A stretch of 10,034 nt of DNA from assembly GCA_019313105.1 (NCBI GenBank), contig JAFDBW010000118.1, positions 1 through 10,034 on the forward strand, written 5' to 3'. This DNA comes from Deltaproteobacteria bacterium. GTDB lineage: Bacteria; Desulfobacterota; Desulfuromonadia; Desulfuromonadales; BM103. Position numbers and translations under genes: made by a program. Each line of letters begins with the position of its first letter. Position 1 is the first letter of the stretch. Positions 1 to 7,204 of this stretch are shown in pieces. The notes beneath the pieces are model-generated. The model was not told where the DNA came from, did no database searches, and saw only the letters and a program-made list of their open reading frames with translations.

Positions 1-1135
1 GATCAACCTGACCCGCTTCGTCGAGAACCCCTTTACTGATCAGGCCCGTTTCAACTGGGAGCGTTTTCGCGAGGTGGTCGCTGTCTTCACCCGCATGCTC
101 GACAACGTGGTGGAGATCAACGGTTTGCCCCTCGAGCAACAGCGAGATGAAATCTTCGGCAAGCGGCGCCACGGCATGGGTTACCTCGGTCTCGGCTCGA
201 CGATCTCCCTGCTCGGCATGAAATACGGCGATGCTGACTCAATCGCGTTCACCGAAGAAGTCACCTTTCAGATGGCCCTGGCCGGGTGGCAGCAGGCTCT
301 GGATCTGGCCCGTGAAAAAGGCCCGGCTCCGGCGCTGGTCGAGGAATATACGATCACTGCGGAAATGCTGCGCAAGCGACCGGAGATGGCTGCTGAAGGA
401 ATCAAGGCGGGCGACCGTGTCCCCGGCCGTGTCCTGCATTCCCGCTACAGCCGCTACATGCAGCAGCTGGCGCAAAAAGCACCGGAGCTGGTGGCAGAGT
501 TGGCCGAATTTGGCGCACGCTTCACCCATCATAGCTCGATTGCACCGACCGGCACCATCTCGCTGTCGATCGCCAACAACGCCTCCAACGGCATTGAACC
601 GAGTTTTGCGCATCACTATTCGCGCAACCTGATCCGGCCTGGCAGGAAAAGCAAGGAGAAGATCGATGTCTTCTCCTATGAACTGCTGGCCTACCGGGAG
701 CTGATCAACCCGCAGGCCATGCCGGGTAGCAAGGACCCGAACAGGCAGTTGCCTGACAACTTCGTTACCTCGGATGACATCAAGCCGAAGCAGCACGTGG
801 ATATCCAGGCTGCAGCCCAGAAATGGATCGATTCGTCGATCTCCAAGACCGCCAACGTGCCGAGTGATTTTCCCTATAATGACTTCCAGGACATCTACCT
901 CTATGCTTACGAGCAAGGTTTAAAGGGCTGTACGACCTTCCGCTACAACCCGGAAGCTTTTCAGGGGGTCCTGGTACAGGAGAAGGATCTTGCAGAGACG
1001 CTCTATCGCTTTACCCTGGATGACGGCACCGTGGTCGAATTCCGCGGCAACCAGGAAGTGCAATACGACAACGAGACCCACACTGCGGCCAACCTGTTCG
1101 ACGCCCTCAAGGAGGGCTATTACGGCAAGCTGTAA
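1..1135 (+). CDS. nrdJa: Class II ribonucleotide reductase, NrdJa (catalytic part), 3' portion
   Basis: This is the C-terminal part of an adenosylcobalamin-dependent ribonucleoside-diphosphate or -triphosphate reductase, which makes deoxynucleotides in the cytoplasm. The reading frame is open from base 2, so the gene is cut by the window edge and the first in-frame ATG/GTG is not its start; 377 residues are visible. The fragment opens with INLTRFVENP, the segment that follows the CNLGS-type active-site strand in this family. It then carries the phosphate-binding APTGTIS motif (about bases 542-562) and the SSISKTANVP motif (about 833-862), both diagnostic of class I/II reductase barrels. It ends with NLFDALKEGYYGKL and lacks the C-terminal TSCPD and cysteine-rich region of one-piece NrdJ proteins. 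Those parts are encoded by the next gene, 14 nt downstream, so this is a naturally split enzyme and not a truncation. The family call is firm; the preference for diphosphate or triphosphate substrate cannot be read here. Confidence 0.95.
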   Translation, partial: INLTRFVENPFTDQARFNWERFREVVAVFTRMLDNVVEINGLPLEQQRDEIFGKRRHGMGYLGLGSTISLLGMKYGDADSIAFTEEVTFQMALAGWQQALDLAREKGPAPALVEEYTITAEMLRKRPEMAAEGIKAGDRVPGRVLHSRYSRYMQQLAQKAPELVAELAEFGARFTHHSSIAPTGTISLSIANNASNGIEPSFAHHYSRNLIRPGRKSKEKIDVFSYELLAYRELINPQAMPGSKDPNRQLPDNFVTSDDIKPKQHVDIQAAAQKWIDSSISKTANVPSDFPYNDFQDIYLYAYEQGLKGCTTFRYNPEAFQGVLVQEKDLAETLYRFTLDDGTVVEFRGNQEVQYDNETHTAANLFDALKEGYYGKL

Positions 1136-1149
1136 CAAGGACTGCGAAA

Positions 1150-1839
1150 ATGACCAACACCATTGACAAAAAGATCGTTTCCTACGAGGTCATTAACCTC
1201 AAGGAACAGAGAGATAAAGCGGCGCTGGAAGAGCAGAACAAGATCGAGGACATGCACGAAAATGTCGAACGGCCGGAAATGCTGGTCGGCGCCACCTACA
1301 AGATCAAGACCCCGCAGAGCGAGCATGCCCTGTACGTCACCATCAACGATATGGTGCTCAATTACGCCACGGAAAATGAGATTCGCCGGCCTTTCGAGAT
1401 CTTTATCAACTCGAAGAACCTGGACCACTTCCAGTGGGTCGTAGCGCTGACCCGGGTGATGTCGGCAGTGTTTCGCAAGGGCGGCGATGTCACCTTCCTG
1501 GTTAATGAGATGAAGGCGGTCTTCGACCCCCAGGGTGGTTACTTCAAGTCTGGAGGTGGGGGCTTCATGCCGTCGATCGTCGCGGAGATCGGCTACGTCT
1601 TGGAAAGACACATGAAGATGATCGGTCTGCTCGAGGATAAGCAGATGCCTGAAGCTCACCTCGAAATGCTGCAGGCCAAGCGTGCCGAGTACGACATCCT
1701 CAAAGAACAGCCGCGGTCGCGAGAAGACGCTGTCTTCCCCGCAGACGCCAAGATGTGCGGCAAATGCTACAACAAAGCCGTCATCGTTATGGATGGCTGC
1801 CTGACCTGTTTGAACTGTGGCGACTCCAAGTGCGGCTAA
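1150..1839 (+). CDS. nrdJb: Class II ribonucleotide reductase, NrdJb (TSCPD / C-terminal cysteine part)
   Basis: This 229-residue protein matches the second polypeptide of split class II ribonucleotide reductases, as known in Pseudomonas aeruginosa, where NrdJa and NrdJb form the enzyme together. The N-terminal IDKKIVSYEVI segment is typical of NrdJb. A TSCPD-like domain follows at about residues 45-160 (YKIKTPQSEHALYVTIND, EIFINSKN and a Gly-rich FKSGGGGFMPSIV). The C-terminus holds CGKC (203-206), CLTC (217-220) and CGDSKCG (223-229). This cysteine tail resembles the end of one-piece NrdJ, where tail cysteines bind metal or pass electrons to the active-site disulfide. An AAGGA ribosome site lies 8 nt before the ATG, and the 14-nt gap to nrdJa implies cotranscription and matched expression. 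Assignment of individual cysteines to zinc binding or redox relay is inference. Confidence 0.93.
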   Translation: MTNTIDKKIVSYEVINLKEQRDKAALEEQNKIEDMHENVERPEMLVGATYKIKTPQSEHALYVTINDMVLNYATENEIRRPFEIFINSKNLDHFQWVVALTRVMSAVFRKGGDVTFLVNEMKAVFDPQGGYFKSGGGGFMPSIVAEIGYVLERHMKMIGLLEDKQMPEAHLEMLQAKRAEYDILKEQPRSREDAVFPADAKMCGKCYNKAVIVMDGCLTCLNCGDSKCG

Positions 1840-1887
1840 CTCAGAGACGCGAAGTCGATAGACTCCTGACGATATGGAGAGAAGAGA

Positions 1888-2409
1888 ATGTCGAGGACTA
1901 ATTGGGACAGCCGTTGGATGGCCCTGGCCCAACTGATTGCGACCTGGAGCAAGGATCGCGGCAGAAAGGTTGGCGCGGTCATCGTCGGTCCTGACAACGA
2001 AGTCCGCTCAAGCGGCTTCAATGGCATCCCCCGTGGAGTGAACGATGATGTCGAGAAGCGCCACGATGCAGCCTCGGGCGAGAAGTACCTTTGGGTTTCG
2101 CACGCAGAGCGCAACGCAATCTACAACGCTGCCCTGCTGGGGGTCTCAACCAAGGGCTGCACGATCTATGTGCCCTGGTATCCCTGTATCGAGTGCGCCA
2201 AGGCAATCGTTCAGGCGGGCATTGGCAGGATCGTCTGTTTCGAACCCGACCTGTCAGATAGCAACTGGGGCAAAGACTTTGAAAAATCGCTGATCATTCT
2301 TGGTGAAGGCAATGTTGTCACCAAGCTTGTTGAACAGAAAAATTACCTGCAGGCGACAATCGACAGGGAAATCCTGGTCGGCAACGTACCGGTCGGCCCG
2401 ATCGGCTGA
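1888..2409 (+). CDS. Deoxycytidylate (dCMP) deaminase family protein
   Basis: This is a zinc-dependent cytidine/deoxycytidylate deaminase fold protein of 173 residues. The HAE motif (72-74, within SHAERNAIYNAA) supplies one zinc ligand and the catalytic glutamate. PCIEC (99-103) supplies the two cysteine ligands. The GFNGIPRG segment (43-50) and the size are typical of dCMP deaminases, and unlike tRNA adenosine or free cytidine deaminases. The likely reaction is dCMP to dUMP plus ammonia, feeding thymidylate synthase. The family is often feedback-controlled by dCTP and dTTP, but no allosteric site can be assigned with certainty. A purine-rich GGAGAGAAGAGA directly before the ATG serves as ribosome site and supports this start. 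The gene sits 48 nt after nrdJb, in keeping with a deoxynucleotide role. ComEB-type naming is possible, but nothing here suggests competence. Substrate choice rests on family resemblance and neighbours. Confidence 0.88.
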   Translation: MSRTNWDSRWMALAQLIATWSKDRGRKVGAVIVGPDNEVRSSGFNGIPRGVNDDVEKRHDAASGEKYLWVSHAERNAIYNAALLGVSTKGCTIYVPWYPCIECAKAIVQAGIGRIVCFEPDLSDSNWGKDFEKSLIILGEGNVVTKLVEQKNYLQATIDREILVGNVPVGPIG

Positions 2410-2442
2410 AGACAAGTCTCCAGCCGGGCAGCACTCAGTCGC
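2410..2442. other. Convergent intergenic spacer between the two gene blocks
   Basis: Only 33 nt separate the TGA of the dCMP deaminase gene on the plus strand from the TAA of the ATPase D gene on the minus strand. I see no GC-rich stem followed by a T-run in either direction, so a classical intrinsic terminator is not evident. The two transcripts may overlap at their 3' ends or depend on Rho or another mechanism. Confidence 0.6.
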
Positions 2443-3075
2443 TTACCGCCTGGTATGGCGCTCGGCAAAAGTTTTGAAACGCTTCAGTCTGAAATAAGTC
2501 TCCCGTTCCCGTTCGGCCAGGTAATGGCCCATGGCATGGATGTTCTTTTGCAGTTCAGGCGCGATCCGCTCTTCGAGAATCCGGATTCGCCGTGTCAGAC
2601 GCACCAACTCTTCGGCCAGGCGCCGGAACTTCCCTTCAAAATTGGCCAGTGACAGCATCTCCTCAACGATCCCCTCAAACTCGTCGATCGCCTCGTCCAG
2701 CCATGGTGAGCTACCGAGCATGTCGTAAGGCCGTTCTTCGAAATCGCGGGCGACCGTTTCATGCATGTTCAGGTCGCGAAAGCGCAGACCGAGCAGATTG
2801 CCTTCGGTGACTTCGACGGCGATCTCGCGCCGGCTGGCAGCGGCCAGGGCAACCACGGCTGGAGAGCCTTCACGGGCTTTGCTGACGTGCAGGGCGTCTA
2901 TGGCTCGCGCGTAGGCCAGGCTGAGTTCCTCCCTTGACTTGATCAGCGGTTGGGTGATCTTGAGAAACTCCTTGATCAGAGCCTGGCGACGACCCTTGAG
3001 GATTGTCGTGCAGTTGTCGACGGCACGCAGACGGTCTTTCAGCTGCAGAAGGTTGGTTCGGGTCGGCTGGATCAT
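2443..3075 (-). CDS. atpD: V/A-type ATPase subunit D (central rotor shaft)
   Basis: Subunit D (NtpD) is the long coiled-coil shaft that turns inside the A3B3 head and connects it to the F/C and c-ring parts of the rotor, functionally like gamma of F-type ATPase. The 210-residue length is normal. The protein has long charged helices at both ends and the typical N-terminus IQPTRTNLLQLKDRL, with LRAVDNCTTILKGRRQAL following. The C-terminal helix includes LVRLTRRIRILEERIAPEL, matching the family pattern of a conserved N-A/R-L-E-x-x-x-I-P stretch. A strong GGAGGTG ribosome site precedes the ATG by 5 nt, and the ATG overlaps the stop codon of the B gene as ATGA, so coupled translation is likely. 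It is the last gene of the operon, as in Thermus and many archaea. Confidence 0.93.
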   Translation of the reverse strand: MIQPTRTNLLQLKDRLRAVDNCTTILKGRRQALIKEFLKITQPLIKSREELSLAYARAIDALHVSKAREGSPAVVALAAASRREIAVEVTEGNLLGLRFRDLNMHETVARDFEERPYDMLGSSPWLDEAIDEFEGIVEEMLSLANFEGKFRRLAEELVRLTRRIRILEERIAPELQKNIHAMGHYLAERERETYFRLKRFKTFAERHTRR

Positions 3076-4397
3076 CGTGTCACCTCCCGGAACTCGTCAA
3101 GCAGTCGTTGCGCCGTATCCAGGGTGTCATCGATGGTCCGGCGCAGCTTACCCTGATGGACGAAATCCGTTTCGAAACGGTCGGCAAAATCGAGCAGCAA
3201 TCGATCTTCGGCCAGCATGCCGTCGCGCCCGACTACGGCCTCGAGGCGGCGCAGGTCACAGCCCTTGGCGTAAGTGCGATAAAGGTGGTTGGCCAGGTCG
3301 CGGTGATCCTTGCGGGTCTGTCCTTTGCCGATGCCATGCTGCATCAGACGTGACAGGCTCGGCAGCACGTCCACCGGTGGGTAGATGCCCTTCTGGTGGA
3401 GTTCCCGTGACAGAACGATCTGGCCTTCTGTGATATAGCCGGTGAGGTCGGGTATCGGGTGGGTGATATCGTCTTCCGGCATGGTCACGGTTGGCAGCAG
3501 GGTGACCGAACCCTTGCGGTTGTGGATGCGCCCGGCCCGTTCGTAAAGGGAGGCCAGGTCCGAGTACATATGGCCGGGATAACCACGCCGGCCGGGGAGT
3601 TCCTCGCGGGCGGTGGAAATTTCACGCAAGGCATCGCAGTAGTTGGTCATGTCGGTGATGATCACCAGCACGTCCATCTCCTGGCGGAAGGCCATGTCCT
3701 CGGCAACCGTCAGCGCCAGGCGGGGTGCCAGCAGACGCTCGACCACCGGGTCGTCGGCGAGGTTTATGAAGCAGACAAAGCGGCTCTGCATGTGCTCGAG
3801 AGTTTGCTGATAGAACTGGTACTCGAAATGGGTCAGGCCGAGGGCAACGAAAACCAGGACAAAGTTGCCACCATCAGTCAGGCGGGCCTGGCGCAGGATC
3901 TGATCGGTCATCTCCCTGGCCGGCAGGCCGGAACAGGAGAAGATCGGCAGCTTCTGTCCCTTGACCAGGGTGTTCAGCCCGTCGATGGTCGAAAAGCCGG
4001 TTTCGATAAACTCGACCGGATGGGCGCGCGCCACCGGGTTGATCGGTGCGCCGAGCACCGGCATGCGAAATTCCGGGATAAACATCGGCAGACCATCCCG
4101 TGGCCTGAATGAGCCATCGAAGACCCTTCCGAGGACGCCGGCGCCGAGCGGGACGCGCATCACCGCATCGGTGAAGCTGACCGTAGTGTTGCGCGTGTCA
4201 AGACCCTGGGTCCCGCCGAAAACCTGTATCAACACCTGCTCACCGGAAATTTTGAGGACTTCGCCGCTCAGATTGCGTCCGTCCGGTGTCTCGATGCGCA
4301 CCAGCTCACCGAGACGGGCGGCAAAGGCCCGGTCGAGGAACAGCAGCGGTCCGCGGATGGCGCTGACCGAACTGTATCGATGTTCAGCCAGACGCAT
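3072..4397 (-). CDS. atpB: V/A-type ATPase subunit B (regulatory, non-catalytic head subunit)
   Basis: Subunit B (NtpB) alternates with A in the A3B3 head, as the alpha subunit does in F1. From the chosen start it has 441 residues. Visible hallmarks are RGPLLFLDRA (15-24), INPVARAHP (119-127), GFSTIDGLNTLVKGQKLPIF (134-153), the degenerate P-loop position CSGLPAREM (155-163), ALTVAEDMAF (228-237), ITDMTNYCDALREI (247-260) and PSLSRLM (346-352). R350 in PSLSRLM occupies the arginine-finger position that completes the A-subunit catalytic site. The frame is open up to base 4472, but ATG 4397 is preferred. It gives the usual N-terminus just before the YSSVSAIRGPLLF strand and has GGAGG 6 nt upstream, inside the end of the A gene (14-nt overlap). 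The C-terminus stops right after the TIDDTLDTAQRLL helix, about 20-30 residues earlier than well-known homologues such as Thermus B (from memory). Confidence 0.95.
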   Translation of the reverse strand: MRLAEHRYSSVSAIRGPLLFLDRAFAARLGELVRIETPDGRNLSGEVLKISGEQVLIQVFGGTQGLDTRNTTVSFTDAVMRVPLGAGVLGRVFDGSFRPRDGLPMFIPEFRMPVLGAPINPVARAHPVEFIETGFSTIDGLNTLVKGQKLPIFSCSGLPAREMTDQILRQARLTDGGNFVLVFVALGLTHFEYQFYQQTLEHMQSRFVCFINLADDPVVERLLAPRLALTVAEDMAFRQEMDVLVIITDMTNYCDALREISTAREELPGRRGYPGHMYSDLASLYERAGRIHNRKGSVTLLPTVTMPEDDITHPIPDLTGYITEGQIVLSRELHQKGIYPPVDVLPSLSRLMQHGIGKGQTRKDHRDLANHLYRTYAKGCDLRRLEAVVGRDGMLAEDRLLLDFADRFETDFVHQGKLRRTIDDTLDTAQRLLDEFREVTR

Positions 4398-6009
4398 TAG
4401 CATCCTCCATGAGCAGATCATCAAGCAGGGCACCTTCCTTGAGGCCCGTATTGATTCGCTCGTGCTCGGCAATCAGTGTTGTGATCTGTTCGAGGGTGTT
4501 TTTCGGCGTCGCGTAAGCATCGTCGGTGAAGCTGTTCTGACAAAGAAAATCAAGCCGGATCTTTTCCGCGGTCCGCATCAGCAGGCGGTCCGCATCCTGC
4601 AGCCCTTCCATGCCGACCACTTCCGCCACCTCGCGCAGGGCCTCTTCACGCTGCAGAATGTCACGACAACGACTTTGCAGTCTGGCCCACTCGCCGTGCT
4701 GCTCGGTGAAATGTGCCATGGCAGTGTCGCTGTACAGGGAGTAGCTATGGGTCCAGTTGATCGCCGGGAAATGCCTGCGATGGGCAAGCTGCGTGTCGAG
4801 CATGTAAAGGGCTCCGGCGACGCGTAGGCAGGCCTGAGTGACCGGTTCGGCGAAATCGGCGCCGGGCGGTGATACCGCGAGAATCATGCTCAGTGAACCG
4901 CTGGTGCCGCTGAGTGTTTCTACGACCCCGGCGCGTTCGATAAAACCAGAAAGCCGCGAGCCGAGATAGGTCGGATAGCCATCCTCGCCGGGCATCTCCT
5001 CCAACGCCGCGGAAATCTCGCGCAGCGCCTCGGCCCATCGTGACAGGCTGTCGGCAAGGAACAGCACGTTGAGACCCATGTCGCGATAGTATTCGGCCAT
5101 GGTTACTGCTGTAAAGATCGATGACTCGCGAGCTGCGACTGGCATGTTCGAGGTATTTGCAACGATGATGGTCCGCTCCATCAGTGGCCGGTCGCTGCGC
5201 GGGTCCTGCAGCTCGCTGAATTCGTCGAGCAGTCCGGCCATCTCGTTGCCTCGCTCACCGCAGCCGACGTAGACGACCACGTCAACATCGGCGAATTTGG
5301 CGATCGTCTGCTCGAGCACAGTCTTGCCGGTGCCGAATCCGCCCGGGACGATGGAGACCCCGCCCTTGAGCATCGGAAAGAGAAAGTCGAGGCAACGCTG
5401 ACCTGTGACGAGCGGTGTAACCGGCGGAAGCTTGCGTCGGACCGGCCGTGCCTTGCGTACCGGCCAACTGTGCCAGCCGAGCAGTGGCTGGCCGTCTTCG
5501 AAGTGCGCAGCCGGGTTCTCCAGCTGCAGCTTCCCGGTATTCACTTGAGCCAGTGTGCCGTCCCGCGTAGACAGAAGCAGATGGTCGATATGTCCCTCGC
5601 GGACCTTGCCGAAGGGCTCGCCGGTTTTCAGGGTGGCGCCGACCGTGCATTCGGTGCTGAAATCCCAGCTCCGGCTGCAGTCGAGTGGAAAAGGATCCTG
5701 CCCGCTGGAGATGAAATCACCGCTGTCTTCCTGCAGCTTGTAGAGGGGGCGTTGCAGGCCGTCGAAAACGCCGCCGAGCAGTCCCGGACCTAGGCGTACC
5801 GTCAAAGGCCCCTGCGCGGTCGTGACCGGCTCACCAATACCGAGGCCACGGTTGTCCTCGAAGACCTGGACCGTGGCGATCCGGCCTTCGAGACGGACCA
5901 CTTCACCGGTCAGTCGGCTGACGCCGACAAACACCCGGTCACCGATTTTCAGATCGGGCAGGTCGACGCATACGGTGGCGCCGCTGATGCGAGTGACCAT
6001 GCCGTTCAT
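4384..6009 (-). CDS. atpA: V/A-type ATPase catalytic subunit A
   Basis: Subunit A (NtpA) carries the ATP-hydrolysing or -synthesising sites of the head. The 541-residue protein has an N-terminal beta barrel (MNGMVTRISGATV), the A-specific bulge region (about 88-185, ending GWHSWPVRKARPV) that separates it from F1 beta, the Walker A motif GGFGTGKT (223-230) with K229, and the catalytic glutamate in GCGERGNEM (E252). It also has NTSNMPVAARE (285-295), DSLSRWAEALREIS (320-333), EEMPGEDGYP (337-346) and RRHFPAINW (411-419). Synthesis or hydrolysis cannot be told from sequence alone. The ATG overlaps the stop of subunit F as ATGA, with GAGGT upstream. The protein ends about 35 residues earlier than Thermus subunit A (recalled length near 578), losing the last helices after KEGALLDDLLMED. 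The reading frame is otherwise clean. Confidence 0.97.
   Translation of the reverse strand: MNGMVTRISGATVCVDLPDLKIGDRVFVGVSRLTGEVVRLEGRIATVQVFEDNRGLGIGEPVTTAQGPLTVRLGPGLLGGVFDGLQRPLYKLQEDSGDFISSGQDPFPLDCSRSWDFSTECTVGATLKTGEPFGKVREGHIDHLLLSTRDGTLAQVNTGKLQLENPAAHFEDGQPLLGWHSWPVRKARPVRRKLPPVTPLVTGQRCLDFLFPMLKGGVSIVPGGFGTGKTVLEQTIAKFADVDVVVYVGCGERGNEMAGLLDEFSELQDPRSDRPLMERTIIVANTSNMPVAARESSIFTAVTMAEYYRDMGLNVLFLADSLSRWAEALREISAALEEMPGEDGYPTYLGSRLSGFIERAGVVETLSGTSGSLSMILAVSPPGADFAEPVTQACLRVAGALYMLDTQLAHRRHFPAINWTHSYSLYSDTAMAHFTEQHGEWARLQSRCRDILQREEALREVAEVVGMEGLQDADRLLMRTAEKIRLDFLCQNSFTDDAYATPKNTLEQITTLIAEHERINTGLKEGALLDDLLMEDANASG
4404..4408 (-). promoter_or_regulatory. Ribosome-binding site deciding the start of subunit B
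   Basis: GGAGG on the minus strand lies inside the last codons of the A gene (within Met-Glu-Asp). It is 6 nt before ATG 4397 and directly abuts the alternative in-frame ATG at 4403. The spacing favours 4397 as the start of subunit B and rejects the longer upstream frame. Confidence 0.75.
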
Positions 6010-6326
6010 TGCTGCAACCTCACATGATAGCCGAGAACTCTTTGTACCAGACGCTGCAATTCGTCGACCGGCTGGGCGAGACGGCCTGCCGGCGCTGGCA
6101 GGGTGACCAGAACTCCCGGCCAGCGCTCGGTCAACTCGCGCAGCCGGACCGGGTCAATTTTTTCCAGTAGCCGGTTGTCTACAGCAATCACGCCTATCTC
6201 GGGGTCTGCAAAGGCCAGCTGGATTTTATCCAGGGCCTGATCCTGGTTCATAGTTTGCTGGCGAACACCGGTCAGGGCAAAACCGGGGCCACTGTCTTCG
6301 TGAGTCAGAAAGAGGATCTCCTTCAT
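6006..6326 (-). CDS. atpF: V/A-type ATPase subunit F (central stalk)
   Basis: This is a 106-residue Rossmann-like small subunit that binds subunit D in the rotor shaft and can modulate ATPase activity. The pattern of an N-terminal beta strand (KEILFLTHEDSGPGFALTGV), then GVIAVDNRLLEKI and then PGVLVTLPAPAG is typical of NtpF. The closing helix LVQRVLGYHVRLQQ matches the family's VRKxIGFxIKL-type end. Length is normal at about 100-110 residues. A GGAGG site lies about 10 nt before the ATG within the end of the C gene. The ATG overlaps the C stop, and the F stop overlaps the A start (both ATGA), so F is probably made by coupled translation. It should not be confused with F-type ATP synthase b subunit, which shares the symbol atpF. 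Confidence 0.9.
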   Translation of the reverse strand: MKEILFLTHEDSGPGFALTGVRQQTMNQDQALDKIQLAFADPEIGVIAVDNRLLEKIDPVRLRELTERWPGVLVTLPAPAGRLAQPVDELQRLVQRVLGYHVRLQQ

Positions 6327-7204
6327 AGCAGCAACACCTCCTCAAGCAACTCTTGCCGGCCATCTGCCAGAATGTTTCGCAGCAACCGGTTATGTGCGGC
6401 AAGCTGGGTCTTCCATAGATATTCGATTACCACGGCCACCCCGAGCGGGTCGCGCCCGGCCTCTCGCAAGAGACGTGTCAACCCGTTAATCAGGCTCTGT
6501 TCCAGGTTGATGGCTTCCAGGTTGCGGGTCGGTAACCCTCCCAGCTTTGTGACCAGTGTGGCCAGACGATCTTCGTCACGGATCGCCCAGACTCGAGTTA
6601 GTCGCTCAACGGAGATCGAACCTCCGGCGGTCAGCTGAGGTGCCTGGTTGACCTGCCAGCGCCAGTATTTCTTGATGACCAGGCAATTGCGCATATCGAC
6701 CAGGTAACTTAAAGTCCTGCTTACAATACCCTTGTCAGAACGGTTCAGACCGTGTTGCAGGATACCACTGGCAAGTTGTTGCTCTACACCGCCCGGACCG
6801 TGGCTGCGCCAGGTTATGGCCAGTCCGTCGACAAACGGATAATCTTTAACGAGGGCTGATTCGAGCCGGACGATGGTGGTCTCGGCGTCCGGTGCCATGA
6901 TCAACTCCTGCAGTGGCTTGGCGAGCAGTGTATTCTGACGAAGAGAGACAGGGAGGTCTTGTTCGGCCAGGAGATAGCGCAGAGCCAGGACCAGGTTGCG
7001 CATGGCCAGCAGGTCAAGGAACGGGCCAAGCCGCTTGCGCAACCGCCTGTTAAGCCGCCGGTAGACCCATTCGATGACCTCTCCCGGAGGCGCTTCGGTC
7101 GTCCTGTCGGAGGCAAGGTCAATGGCCGCCCGACGACAGCGAAGACGTGCCAGCAGGGCGTCTGTCGGCAGTTCAGACGGATGTGTCGTTGCAAGCAGTT
7201 GCAT
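6323..7204 (-). CDS. atpC: V/A-type ATPase subunit C (d-type socket between shaft and c-ring)
   Basis: Subunit C (NtpC, homologous to eukaryotic subunit d) is a funnel-shaped, alpha-helical protein that sits on the c-ring and receives the D/F shaft. The 293-residue protein is helical throughout. It shows repeated helix-pair segments such as LLAMRNLVLALRYLLAEQDL and LSYLVDMRNCLVIKKYWRWQ, and the conserved C-terminal pattern DPLGVAVVIEYLWKTQ followed by ARG-type helices. These match Thermus subunit C, although ours is about 30 residues shorter, mostly at the N-terminus. The ATG lies inside the end of the E gene (32-nt overlap), with GGTGGA five bases upstream. I see no better start downstream that preserves the first RLRCRRAAIDL helix. 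It is the most divergent subunit here, and its position between E and F strengthens the call. Confidence 0.88.
   Translation of the reverse strand: MQLLATTHPSELPTDALLARLRCRRAAIDLASDRTTEAPPGEVIEWVYRRLNRRLRKRLGPFLDLLAMRNLVLALRYLLAEQDLPVSLRQNTLLAKPLQELIMAPDAETTIVRLESALVKDYPFVDGLAITWRSHGPGGVEQQLASGILQHGLNRSDKGIVSRTLSYLVDMRNCLVIKKYWRWQVNQAPQLTAGGSISVERLTRVWAIRDEDRLATLVTKLGGLPTRNLEAINLEQSLINGLTRLLREAGRDPLGVAVVIEYLWKTQLAAHNRLLRNILADGRQELLEEVLLL

Noticed and set aside
239..916. Long minus-strand open frame (225 codons) opposite nrdJa
   Set aside because: It lies wholly antisense to a reductase gene with clear conserved motifs. The product has no recognisable domain. Long antisense frames are expected in GC-rich coding DNA.
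1862..1879. Possible small hairpin (CTCC with GGAG) hiding the deaminase ribosome site
   Set aside because: Only four base pairs with a nine-base loop; too weak to claim regulation.
1120..1932. Long minus-strand open frame opposite nrdJb
   Set aside because: It covers the reverse of nrdJb and runs into the deaminase gene. No ribosome site or family resemblance is visible, so it is a shadow frame.
1874..1936. Short upstream open frame starting at ATG 1874, overlapping the deaminase start
   Set aside because: Only about 20 codons, with no ribosome site of its own. The ATG is part of the purine-rich leader.
4398..4472. Upstream extension of the subunit B frame
   Set aside because: The extra residues lie inside the conserved end of subunit A, have no family similarity and lack a ribosome site. 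GGAGG six bases before 4397 marks the real start.
3961..4827. Plus-strand open frame of 288 codons opposite subunits B and A
   Set aside because: It spans the junction of two well-supported genes on the other strand. The Arg/Ser/Pro-rich product is typical of antisense translation.
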